A stretch of 64,000 nucleotides of DNA, taken from positions 1-64,000 of the forward strand of contig CAWGRH010000001.1 in the NCBI GenBank assembly GCA_963824905.1, given 5' to 3'. Position 1 is the first letter of the stretch, and every line of letters begins with the position of its first letter. Source of the stretch: JAJPKK01 sp963824905 (GTDB lineage: Bacteria; Pseudomonadota; Alphaproteobacteria; Rhizobiales; Xanthobacteraceae). The notes under the pieces are model-generated. The model saw only the letters and a program-made list of their open reading frames with translations. It was not told the DNA's origin and did no database searches. The translations under genes and the position numbers were made by a program. Below, piece after piece: positions 10,278 to 18,062 of this stretch.

Positions 10278-11231
10278 ATGAAGCCCTTCCGCGCCTTCGT
10301 GTTCTCGCTCGTCCTCGCCGCGGCGCTCCCCGGCGGAGCCGGCGCGCAGGACCGTCTCAAGCTCGCGGTCGGGCAATACGGCAACTGGGCGACCTCGGTC
10401 GCCGAGGTGGGCCAGCGCGGCGGCGTCTTTCGTCGCTACGGCCTCGAGCTGCAACTGCTCTACACCCAGGGCAGCGGCGAGACCCAGCAGGCGGTGCTCT
10501 CGGGCGGCGCCGATATCGGGGTCGCGGTCGGCGTCATGGGGGCGCTGAGCGCCTATGCCAAGGGCGCACCGGTGCGGATCATCGGCGCTGAGACAACCGG
10601 CGCCTCCGACCTCTACTGGTATGTCCGCGCGGATTCGCCGATCCGGACCATCCAGGATTTCTCCGGCCGCACGGTCGCCTATTCGACGGGCGGCTCCTCA
10701 ACTCAAGCCGTCGCGACGGCGATGGTCCGGCAATACGGCCTCAAGGCGCGGCTCGTCGCTACCGGCAGCCCGGTCGCGACGCTCACCCAGGTGATGTCGG
10801 GCCAGGTCGACGTCGGCTGGGCCGCGCCGCCCGACGGGCTCGACCAGCTCGACCGCGGCGAGATCCGTTTCATCACCAACGGCAATGCGGCCTCGATCTT
10901 CAAGGACCAGACGGTGCGCGTGCTGGTGGCGACGGCGCCGACGATCGCCGCGCGGCGCGACGTCGTGACCCGCTTCATGCGCGCCTATCGCGAGACCGCG
11001 CGCTGGCTGTATTCCGACGACGCGGCGCTGCAAGTCTATGCCGACTGGCTCGGCATGAGCCTCGCCAAGGCGCGACGCACACGCGACGAGTTCTTCCCGT
11101 GGGCGGCGCTCGACCCCGACACCATCGTCGGCCTCGATGCCTTGATGCGCGACGCGGTCGACATGAAGTACATCGCCGCGCCGCTCGGCAAGGCGCAATT
11201 GGACGAACTCATCGCCCTGCCGCCGCAGTAG
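10278..11231 (+). CDS. NMT1/SsuA-like ABC transporter substrate-binding protein, orphan
   Basis: A 317-residue periplasmic binding protein of the NMT1/taurine-nitrate type, which delivers sulfonates, nitrate, thiamine precursors or similar ligands to an ABC importer. The signal peptide (MKPFRAFVFSLVLAAALPGG, cut after GAQ) is clear. Family features are VGQYGNWATSVAEVG, the loop LLYTQGSGETQQAVLSGGADIGVA, IQDFSGRTVAYSTGGSS and GQVDVGWAAPP. ATG 10278 starts a proper signal peptide and is preferred to ATG 10254. No permease or ATPase gene is adjacent, so the partner is elsewhere or lost. It is followed by a family A palindrome. Confidence 0.87.
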   Translation: MKPFRAFVFSLVLAAALPGGAGAQDRLKLAVGQYGNWATSVAEVGQRGGVFRRYGLELQLLYTQGSGETQQAVLSGGADIGVAVGVMGALSAYAKGAPVRIIGAETTGASDLYWYVRADSPIRTIQDFSGRTVAYSTGGSSTQAVATAMVRQYGLKARLVATGSPVATLTQVMSGQVDVGWAAPPDGLDQLDRGEIRFITNGNAASIFKDQTVRVLVATAPTIAARRDVVTRFMRAYRETARWLYSDDAALQVYADWLGMSLAKARRTRDEFFPWAALDPDTIVGLDALMRDAVDMKYIAAPLGKAQLDELIALPPQ

Positions 11232-11262
11232 CGCGTCTCGCAAAGAGCCGGTGAATCTTCTA

Positions 11263-11381
11263 CGGACCTCATCCTGAGGAGCCTGCGAAGCACGGCGTCT
11301 CGAAGGATGGCCCCAAGCGCTGTGGCCTGTGGCCGTCCTTCGAGACGCCGTGCTGCGCACGGCTCCTCAGGATGAGGTCCG
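11263..11381. repeat. Intergenic palindrome, family A, copy 2
   Basis: Left arm cggacctcatcctgaggagc and gcgtctcgaaggatgg; right arm ccgtccttcgagacgcc and ggctcctcaggatgaggtcc. The loop is ccccaagcgctgtggcctgt. It lies between convergent genes and matches the copies at 716 and 13681 with small differences. Confidence 0.92.
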
Positions 11382-11394
11382 AAGTGAAAACGCG

Positions 11395-11832
11395 TTACCG
11401 TTTCACCCGGTCCATGAAGTGGCAGGTCGCGACGATGGCGCGGCCGGCGCCGGTGTTTTGCGTGTAGCACTTCTCCATACGGTCCGGCGAAATGAGCGTG
11501 ATGTGGAAATAGCCGTCGATGTCGGCGCCGTGGATCGTCTTGTTGTCGCTCGCGAGCGCCCAGCCGAACGGCTCGTTGGTCGGGGCGGCGCTGGAAACCG
11601 AGTGGCCCCACATGAGGCGGCCGTCCTGTCCCTCGACCACGTAGGTCGCCTCGATGTCGCGCACGCGAGGCGGATCCATGGTGGTTTGCGAACCCGGATG
11701 ATGGGGATTGGCGCCGAAGACGATCGATTTGCCCTTGCCCGTCCAGGTCCCCTTGAGATCGGGAACGGCGTTCTGAGCGCAGGCGGGGACCGCGGTCGCA
11801 AAAAGCGCCAGGGCGATAACGAAACGGCTCAT
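11395..11832 (-). CDS. Secreted protein of unknown function
   Basis: A 145-residue exported protein I do not recognise by family. The signal peptide is MSRFVIALALFATAVPACAQ. The mature part opens with PDLKGTWTGKGKSIVFG, a lipocalin-like or small beta-barrel opening, and has GRLMWGHSV and a closing CHFMDRVKR; two cysteines (KCYTQ and TCHFM) could form a disulfide. A good ribosome site, ggagga, lies 8 bases before ATG 11832. It stands alone between a palindrome and a region of weak repeat sequence. Confidence 0.7.
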   Translation of the reverse strand: MSRFVIALALFATAVPACAQNAVPDLKGTWTGKGKSIVFGANPHHPGSQTTMDPPRVRDIEATYVVEGQDGRLMWGHSVSSAAPTNEPFGWALASDNKTIHGADIDGYFHITLISPDRMEKCYTQNTGAGRAIVATCHFMDRVKR

Positions 11833-12004
11833 CAGAAATCTCCTCCACTGATTGTCTCGCGGACACGGCGGGCCATTGGGGCGCCGGCAGCATGTTCGCG
11901 AAACGCCGTGAAATCCAGATGTAGCCGGAGCGATTTCGGGGAGAATTTGGCGCAGCCAAATGCTCGTCATTCCGGGGCCCGCGGCCGGCCCCCAAATGAT
12001 GGGA

Positions 12005-13636
12005 TCAGTCGCCCCGCGCCTGCGGCATGTGGATGAACTCCCACGGCGATGGCATCGGGCCGACCGGCACTTCGATCAGCGTCGGACCGTCGCGCCGGGC
12101 GAAGCCGCGGCGGAGCGCGGCGCGCAGCGCATTGGGATCGGCGGCGCGCTCGGCGGCCGCGCCGAAGCTTTCGGCAAAGCGGATGAAATCGGGATTGGCG
12201 AGGTCGGAGGCGATCAGGCGGTTGCCGTAGCGTTCTTCCTGGATGCGGCGGACATTGCCGAAGGCGCCGTCGGCGAACACCACCGCCACCAGCGGGATGC
12301 GGTGGCGCACCGCGGTCGAGAGCTCGTTCGCGGTGAACATGAAGCCGCCGTCGCCGCTGATCGCGACCACCGGCACGTCGCGCCGCGCATTCTGGGCGCC
12401 CAGCGCGGTGGCGAAGCCCCAGCCGAGATTGTCCTGGTAGCCCGGCGAGAGGAACGTGCGCGGCTTGTAGACGGGGAAGGCGAGGCGGGCGACGAAGCCC
12501 ATCTGGGTGACCTCGTCGACGAAGATGCCGTCCTCCGGTAGCTCGGCGCGGATCGCGTCGATGAAGGCGCGCTGCGGGGCGAGCTTCTCGAGCTTCTTGC
12601 CGAGGCGCGCGTGCCGTTCGCGCATTTCGTCGGTGCGCGACGGCCGGCTCGTGTTGCGGGTCGCGACCGCATCGAGGAGCCGGCGCAGGATCGGCTGCGT
12701 ATCGCCGACGAGCGCGACCTTCGGCTTATGGACCCGCGCCGGCTCCTCGGGATCGGAATCGATGCGGATGATAGCGACGTCGTCGTCCATGCCCCACTGG
12801 GTGAACGGGTAGTACATCCGCGTGCCGACGCCGAGCACGACGTCGGCTTCGCCCCAGAGGTCGCGGCCGAGCGGCAAGGTCACGCTCAGGGGATCGCGGC
12901 TGTCGAGCACGCCGCGGCCGCGCCGATAGCCGAGCACCGGCGCCTGCAGCATGTGGGCGAGCGCGGTGACTTCGGCGGACGCGCCCTGGGCGCCGCCGCC
13001 GCAGATGATGAAGGCCCGCTTCGCCGTGCTGAGCGCCGAGGCCGCCGCCGCGATCGCATCCTCGTCGATCTCCGGTTCCTGTGGCGCGAACGGCGCGACC
13101 AGCGGCGCCGGTCCGCTGCGGCCCCACACGTCGATCGCGCATTCCAGCACCGCGGGGCCGCGCCGGCGTGCGCCCATCGCCGCGAGGGCCTTGGTGACCA
13201 GCGCGGATGCCGCATCCGGCCCGCGAATGCGCGCGGAGAAGTCGACCAGCCGGCTGATGATCCCGGCCTGGTCGCGGATCTCATGCAAATGCCCGATGCC
13301 GCGGCCGATGTCGGCATCGGGAATCTGCCCGATCAGCCCGAGCACCGGCGCGTTCATGGCATAGGCGGTGAGCAGCGCGGCTCCTGTGTTGAGGAGGCCG
13401 GGGCCGGGCACCACCGCATAGGCCTGGGGGCGGGCGGTCGCGAGCGCCGCGCCGAGCGCCATGTAGGCGGTGCCCTGCTCATGGCGAGGATGCACCACCT
13501 TGATCTGGTCCGAGGCCTTGTAGAGGGCATCGAACAAATGGTCGTTGTGGACACCGGGCAGCGCGTAGAGCGTATCGAGCCCATGGGCGGCGAGGGTCGC
13601 CACCGTCGCCTCCGCCGTCGTCATCGTGTCGGTCAT
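12005..13636 (-). CDS. Thiamine-pyrophosphate enzyme, acetolactate synthase/decarboxylase type
   Basis: A 543-residue ThDP-dependent enzyme with the three domains of the acetolactate synthase and benzoylformate decarboxylase family. The catalytic Glu lies in HPRHEQGTAYMA. The central domain holds FIICGGGAQ. The cofactor motif GDGGFMFTANEL with FADGAFGN 26 residues on is complete. No small regulatory subunit gene (ilvH) is adjacent, and the C-terminus (PVGPMPSPWEFIHMP) is short, which argues against the biosynthetic acetolactate synthase. The product is unknown; a 2-keto acid decarboxylase or catabolic role is possible. The start is ATG 13636, or ATG 13645. Confidence 0.85.
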   Translation of the reverse strand: MTDTMTTAEATVATLAAHGLDTLYALPGVHNDHLFDALYKASDQIKVVHPRHEQGTAYMALGAALATARPQAYAVVPGPGLLNTGAALLTAYAMNAPVLGLIGQIPDADIGRGIGHLHEIRDQAGIISRLVDFSARIRGPDAASALVTKALAAMGARRRGPAVLECAIDVWGRSGPAPLVAPFAPQEPEIDEDAIAAAASALSTAKRAFIICGGGAQGASAEVTALAHMLQAPVLGYRRGRGVLDSRDPLSVTLPLGRDLWGEADVVLGVGTRMYYPFTQWGMDDDVAIIRIDSDPEEPARVHKPKVALVGDTQPILRRLLDAVATRNTSRPSRTDEMRERHARLGKKLEKLAPQRAFIDAIRAELPEDGIFVDEVTQMGFVARLAFPVYKPRTFLSPGYQDNLGWGFATALGAQNARRDVPVVAISGDGGFMFTANELSTAVRHRIPLVAVVFADGAFGNVRRIQEERYGNRLIASDLANPDFIRFAESFGAAAERAADPNALRAALRRGFARRDGPTLIEVPVGPMPSPWEFIHMPQARGD

Positions 13637-13680
13637 GCGCGGCACACTCCGATTGGCGGGGGGACCTGTTATTTACAGGA

Positions 13681-13791
13681 ACCTCAACCTGAGGAGCGCC
13701 GTAGGGCGCGTCTCGAAGGATGGCGCCACATGCTGCCGCCTGTGGCCGTCCTTCGAGACGCCCGCTTCGCGGGCTCCTCAGGACGAGGTTC
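13681..13791. repeat. Intergenic palindrome, family A, copy 3
   Basis: acctcaacctgaggagcgcc...gcgtctcgaaggatgg faces ccgtccttcgagacgccc...gggctcctcaggacgaggt. It separates the divergent TPP enzyme and aspS genes and is the third copy of the family in 13 kb. Confidence 0.9.
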
Positions 13792-13951
13792 GTGGGGTGG
13801 ATTTCATTCGTGCCGGGGACTTGTGCAGATCGGGCCCGGCCTGTCGAGGGTGTTCCCATCCCGCGCCGCGTCGGCTAAACCCTGCCCGCCGCTCCCGGCG
13901 AGCGGCGCAGAGATGGATCGCGTGGGCTCCCCGCGCGCAATCGAGGGCTTG

Positions 13952-15745
13952 ATGCACCGGTATCGCACCCACACCTGCGGCGCGTTGCGCGCGCAAGAGA
14001 TCGGCTCCACCGTGCGGCTCTCGGGCTGGTGCCACCGCATCCGCGACCATGGCGGCGTGCTGTTCATCGACCTGCGCGACCATTACGGGATCACCCAGGT
14101 GGTGGCCGATCCGGATTCGCCGGCCTTCAAGACCGCGGAAAAGCTGCGCTCGGAATGGGTCATCCGGGTCGATGGCCGGGTGCGCCGGCGACCCGGCGGC
14201 ACCGAGAACCCGGATCTGCCGACCGGCGAGGTCGAAGTGTTCGCGACCGACATTGAGGTGCTGGGGCCGGCGACCGAGCTGCCGATGCCGGTGTTCGGCG
14301 ACCAGGAGTACCCGGAAGAAATCCGTCTGAAGTACCGGTTCCTCGACTTGCGGCGCGAGCGGCTGCACAAGAACATCAGGAAGCGCGGCGACATTATCGA
14401 CTCGCTGCGGCGGCGGATGAAAGAGCAGGGTTTCTTCGAGTTCCAGACGCCGATCCTCACGGCATCGAGCCCGGAAGGCGCGCGCGACTATCTGGTGCCG
14501 TCGCGAATCCATCCCGGCAAGTTCTACGCGTTGCCGCAAGCGCCGCAGCAGTTCAAGCAGCTCATCATGGTGTCGGGCTTCGACCGCTATTTCCAGATCG
14601 CGCCGTGCTTTCGCGACGAGGACGCCCGCGCCGACCGCTCGCCCGGCGAGTTCTACCAGCTCGACATCGAGATGAGCTTCGTCACCCAGGAGGATGTGTT
14701 CGCGGCGGTCGAGCCGGTGCTGCGCGGGGTGTTCGAGGAGTTCGCCGACGGCAAGCCGGTCACGCCGAAATTTCCGCTCATCCCCTATGCGCAGGCGCTG
14801 CACCAATACGGCACCGACAAGCCTGACCTGCGCAATCCCATCAAGATGGCCGACGTCACCGCGCATTTCCGCGACTTCGGCTTCAAGGTGTTCGCCGGCA
14901 TGATCGCGGCGGACCCGACGGTCGAGGTGTGGGCGATCCCCGCCCCGAAGGGCGGCAACCGCGCCTTCTGCGACCGCATGGATAGCTGGGCGAAGGGCGA
15001 GGGCCTGCCCGGCCTCGGCTACATCTTCTGGCGCGAGGGCGAGGAGGGCGGAGCCGGTCCGCTCGCCCGCAACCTCGGCGTCGAGCGCACGACGGCGATA
15101 CGCGCGCAACTGGGGCTCGGGGTCGGCGACGCCGTGTTCTTCGTTGCCGGGCGACCGAAGGACTTCGTCAAGTTCGCCGGCGCGGCTCGCAGCAAGGTCG
15201 GCGCGGATCTCGGCCTCGTCGCGCGCGACCGCTTCGAGTTCTGCTGGATCGTCGACTTCCCGATGTACGAGTGGAACGAGGAGGAGAAGAAGATCGACTT
15301 CTCCCATAACCCGTTCTCGATGCCGAACCTGTCACCAGAGGAATTCCTCGCGCTCGATCCGAACGATGCCGAGAAGATTCTCGCGCTCAAGGCGATCCAG
15401 TACGACATCGTCTGCAACGGCATCGAGCTGTCGTCCGGCGCCATCCGCAATCACCGTCCCGACGTGATGAAGAAGGCTTTCGCCATCGCCGGCTATGACG
15501 AGAGCGTGCTGGAGAGTAAATTCGGCGGCATGCTCCACGCCCTCTCGCTCGGCGCCCCGCCGCACGGCGGCATCGCGCCCGGCGTCGACCGCATCGTCAT
15601 GCTACTGTGCGGGGAGGAAAACCTGCGCGAGGTCGTGCTCTTCCCGATGAACCAGCGCGCCGAGGACCTCCTGATGGGCGCGCCCTCGGAAGTCACGCCG
15701 AAGCAGCTGCGCGAGCTGCATATCAGGCTCAATTTGCCGGCGTGA
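13952..15745 (+). CDS. aspS: Aspartyl-tRNA synthetase (bacterial type)
   Basis: AspS charges tRNA-Asp and, in bacteria lacking AsnRS, often also tRNA-Asn. The N-terminal OB fold starts MHRYRTHTCGALRAQEIG with VRLSGWCHRIRDHGG. The class II motifs are present: motif 2 FRDEDARADRSPGEFYQLD and motif 3 GIAPGVDRIVMLL. The bacterial insertion domain lies between them (GAARSKVGADLGL and following). The length of 597 residues fits. ATG 13952 is the family start; the open frame upstream covers the antisense of another gene and is rejected. No gatCAB genes are in the window, so discrimination cannot be judged. Confidence 0.97.
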   Translation: MHRYRTHTCGALRAQEIGSTVRLSGWCHRIRDHGGVLFIDLRDHYGITQVVADPDSPAFKTAEKLRSEWVIRVDGRVRRRPGGTENPDLPTGEVEVFATDIEVLGPATELPMPVFGDQEYPEEIRLKYRFLDLRRERLHKNIRKRGDIIDSLRRRMKEQGFFEFQTPILTASSPEGARDYLVPSRIHPGKFYALPQAPQQFKQLIMVSGFDRYFQIAPCFRDEDARADRSPGEFYQLDIEMSFVTQEDVFAAVEPVLRGVFEEFADGKPVTPKFPLIPYAQALHQYGTDKPDLRNPIKMADVTAHFRDFGFKVFAGMIAADPTVEVWAIPAPKGGNRAFCDRMDSWAKGEGLPGLGYIFWREGEEGGAGPLARNLGVERTTAIRAQLGLGVGDAVFFVAGRPKDFVKFAGAARSKVGADLGLVARDRFEFCWIVDFPMYEWNEEEKKIDFSHNPFSMPNLSPEEFLALDPNDAEKILALKAIQYDIVCNGIELSSGAIRNHRPDVMKKAFAIAGYDESVLESKFGGMLHALSLGAPPHGGIAPGVDRIVMLLCGEENLREVVLFPMNQRAEDLLMGAPSEVTPKQLRELHIRLNLPA

Positions 15746-15751
15746 GTCTTT

Positions 15752-15850
15752 CCCTCCCCGTCTTCGGGGAGGGCAGGGTGGGGTTCTTACTTCCCCACCG
15801 TCGTAGCCTCGGACAAGGCCCCACCCCGCCCTCCCCGAAGACGGGGAGGG
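15752..15850. repeat. Intergenic palindrome, family C
   Basis: ccctccccgtcttcggggaggg is itself a hairpin and recurs inverted at the right end (ccctccccgaagacggggaggg); cagggtggggttctta and gaccccaccctg-like sequence complete the large stem. It lies between aspS and the convergent small membrane protein gene and may act as a two-way terminator. Confidence 0.85.
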
Positions 15851-15861
15851 AGAAGTGGGCG

Positions 15862-16044
15862 TCAAAATATCCCGACGCCGAGCGCGGGTAGCAGCCGCTG
15901 CAGGATCGCAACCAGGCAGACGAGCGCGACCAGGATCTTCAAAAGCCCCGCGAGCCGCCCGTCCCGAACATATTTGTCGATCAGGTAGAACAGGATCGCC
16001 CCCACGACGACGATGATCGCAATGTTGATCAGGACTATGAGCAT
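15862..16044 (-). CDS. Small two-helix membrane protein, unknown function
   Basis: A 60-residue protein with two predicted membrane segments, LIVLINIAIIVVVGAILFYL and GLLKILVALVCLVAILQRLL, joined by a charged turn (IDKYVRDGR). The gene is compact, opens with ATG after ggaaagggcgccgcc and ends beside a palindrome. I do not recognise a family; small membrane proteins of this form are common in rhizobia. Membrane location is well supported, function is not. Confidence 0.65.
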   Translation of the reverse strand: MLIVLINIAIIVVVGAILFYLIDKYVRDGRLAGLLKILVALVCLVAILQRLLPALGVGIF

Positions 16045-16300
16045 GGCGGCGCCCTTTCCAGGCTGACGCGCCAGTATGACACCGAATGAGCGGCGACGCT
16101 GCGAAAAGGGGGCGGAAAGTCACGGCTGTGACCACATTGCTGTCATCGCCCGGCTTGACCGGGCGATCCAGTAACCACCGGATTCTCACCGGGGTAGAGT
16201 TCGGCAACATCAATGGCGTGGGGTCTAGATTGCCCGTTCAAGCTGGGGCAATGACGCGCATTGAGAATAGTTCGGAATGTTTCGCACCGAAAAAGGGGAC

Positions 16301-16345
16301 CCGTCCGGCTCTCGTGGGGTGGGTGGGGGGACAAGAGCCGGACGG
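16301..16345. repeat. Hairpin with G-rich loop
   Basis: ccgtccggctctcgt pairs with acaagagccggacgg (14 of 15 bases) around a 15-base loop made almost only of G (ggggtgggtgggggg). It lies 65 bases beyond the stop of the sigma factor gene, which runs on the other strand, so may be part of its 3' end. The rest of 16045-16409 shows a short CCGGG-type repeat (16143-16180) and no gene. Confidence 0.7.
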
Positions 16346-16409
16346 TGGGTGGGCCGGTGTAGTTGGGGGTACCGGTCCTTAAACTTTACGCGCAAGCGCG
16401 ACGCGCGCC

Positions 16410-17036
16410 TCACGCGGCCTGCGGCGCGGCGAGGTGGCCGAAATCCTGGTGTGAGGCGAGGAGCTGCGCGAGGCGCTTGCGGGCGTAGAACATCCGAGTC
16501 TTCACGGTGTTCTTCGGCAGCCGGGTGATCTCGGCGACCTCCTCGACGGACTTCTCATGGTAGTAGACGAGGTCGATCACCTCGCGGTGCTCACGCGACA
16601 TCTGGGCGAGGCAGCGGCGGAGCTGCGCGGTGCGGTCGTCCTTGAGGACGGTCTCTTCCGGCGTGTCGGCGGTGTCCTCGACGAGCTCCATCGCCGGCTC
16701 GTCGCCCAGGACCTCGCGGTGGCGATTGATCGCCGTGAGGGCCTTGAAGCGCGCAATCGCGAGAAGCCAGGTGGAGACCTGGGAACGGCCTTCGAAGTTT
16801 CCGGCCTTGCTCCAGACCTCGACGAAGACGTCGCTGACGAGATCCTCAGCGAGCGCACCGTCGGTGACGAGTCGCGCGATGAAGCGGAACACCCGTGCAT
16901 TATGCCGGAGATAGAGCGTGCGCATCGCGCTGCGGTTGCCGGAGGCAATGGCCTTGATCAGGCGCTCGTCCGGCTGTCCGTCGAAGGCATAGATCTTTGC
17001 GGTCGATGCAGATGCACGAATGGTATCTTGGTGCAT
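16410..17036 (-). CDS. ECF-type RNA polymerase sigma factor
   Basis: A 208-residue sigma-70-like factor of the extracytoplasmic function group. Region 2 contains LYLRHNARVFRFIARL and EDLVSDVFVEVW, then FEGRSQVSTWLLAIARFKAL; region 4 has HREVIDLVYYHEKSVEEVAEI with the helix-turn-helix LPKNTVKTRMFYARKRLAQLL. A ribosome site ggggagggg stands before ATG 17036, which excludes the longer upstream frame. No anti-sigma gene is adjacent, and the NepR/PhyR partners of EcfG are not here, so the trigger is unknown. The next genes upstream on this strand form a two-component operon, separated by a palindrome. Confidence 0.9.
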   Translation of the reverse strand: MHQDTIRASASTAKIYAFDGQPDERLIKAIASGNRSAMRTLYLRHNARVFRFIARLVTDGALAEDLVSDVFVEVWSKAGNFEGRSQVSTWLLAIARFKALTAINRHREVLGDEPAMELVEDTADTPEETVLKDDRTAQLRRCLAQMSREHREVIDLVYYHEKSVEEVAEITRLPKNTVKTRMFYARKRLAQLLASHQDFGHLAAPQAA

Positions 17037-17235
17037 GATCCCCTCCCCACGAATTGCGTGGTCTCGTGGGGCAATAACTAGCAAGCAGGCGTTTCGTTCG
17101 TTCTTCTTTTCAAGGAAAAAATGGTTTCTTCGGTTGCCGAATTGTTTCGTGTCGCATTGCAATGAAGAAACAATCGGCTGGTTTGAGGAATAATATCCTA
17201 ATTGGGGCAGCCTCGTAGCCGGGGTTGAGGGCCCC

Positions 17236-17322
17236 GTAGCCTGGGTTGAGCGCAAGCGAAACCCGGGGGCTGAGCTGCCTCTCGCACCGTCCTGGGTTTC
17301 GCTTTCGCTCAACCCAGGCTAC
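17236..17322. repeat. GTAG-type palindrome overlapping a stop codon
   Basis: gtagcctgggttgagcgcaa faces tcgctcaacccaggctac. The right arm's last bases (cta at 17319-17321) are the TAG stop of the response regulator gene on the minus strand. A partial extra unit (cgtagccggggttgagg) precedes it at 17213. Confidence 0.88.
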
Positions 17323-18062
17323 AGCGCCCCGCTTGCCTCGCCGGTCGGCGTAAAGAGATACCCGCCGCCGCGAATTGTGCGGATTACCGTGGGGTGGGCG
17401 GGATCGGGCTCGATCTTGCGGCGCAGCCGCATGATCCGGATGTCGATCGCCCGGTCGAAGGCCTCGGCGTTGCGGGCGTTGGCGAGCTCGAGCAGGCGCT
17501 CGCGGGAGAGCACGCGCTTGGGATTGGCGGCGAACGCCTTCAACAGACCGTATTCCGATGACGTCAGCGGATGCTCGTTGCCGTCGTCGTCGCGCAGCGC
17601 CTGCGCGTCGTGGTCGAGCCATTTGGTGCCGAACCGTACGCGCTGGGGCTCCGCGACGGCGGCAGCGGGCGCTGCCGGGGCAGGGGCGCCCGGGCCCGCG
17701 CGGCGCAGCACCGAGCGGATGCGCGCGACGAGCTCGCGCAGCTCGCAGGGCTTGGCGACGTAGTCGTCGGCGCCGAGCTCGAGGCCGACCACCCGGTCGA
17801 TCGAGCTTGCGGTCGCGGTGAGCATGATCACGGGCACGCTCGAGCTCTGCTTGAGCTTGCGGATCACCGAGAGGCCGTCCTCCTGCGGCATGTTGAGGTC
17901 GAGAACGATGAGGTCGGCGGGCTGCTTCGCCATCGCCGTGCGCAGGCCGATGGCGCCGTCGCACAACGTCACGGTGAAGCCGTGCATGCGCAGATAGTCG
18001 CCGACCATCTCGCGGGCGGCGGCCTCGTCGTCGACCACGATGATGTGCGGGTTCTCGGTCAT
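17319..18062 (-). CDS. OmpR-family response regulator
   Basis: A 247-residue DNA-binding response regulator. The receiver domain has the acidic pair in VVDDE, phospho-acceptor Asp55 (LIVLDLNMP), Thr in MLTATAS and Lys in YVAKP. An Ala/Pro linker (about residues 125-140) leads to a winged-helix domain: LTSSEYGLLKAFA, RVLSRERLLELA, DIRIMRLRRKIE and IRTIRGGGYLF. Its ATG overlaps the stop of the upstream kinase gene by 4 bases (ATGA), so the two are translationally coupled; it is the last gene of a four-gene operon starting with a TRAP-type binding protein. It is the likely output of both kinases. Confidence 0.95.
   Translation of the reverse strand: MTENPHIIVVDDEAAAREMVGDYLRMHGFTVTLCDGAIGLRTAMAKQPADLIVLDLNMPQEDGLSVIRKLKQSSSVPVIMLTATASSIDRVVGLELGADDYVAKPCELRELVARIRSVLRRAGPGAPAPAAPAAAVAEPQRVRFGTKWLDHDAQALRDDDGNEHPLTSSEYGLLKAFAANPKRVLSRERLLELANARNAEAFDRAIDIRIMRLRRKIEPDPAHPTVIRTIRGGGYLFTPTGEASGAL

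Noticed and set aside
12611..13951. Long upstream extension of the aspS frame
   Set aside because: It covers the antisense of the TPP enzyme and a palindrome; the AspRS N-terminus begins at 13952.
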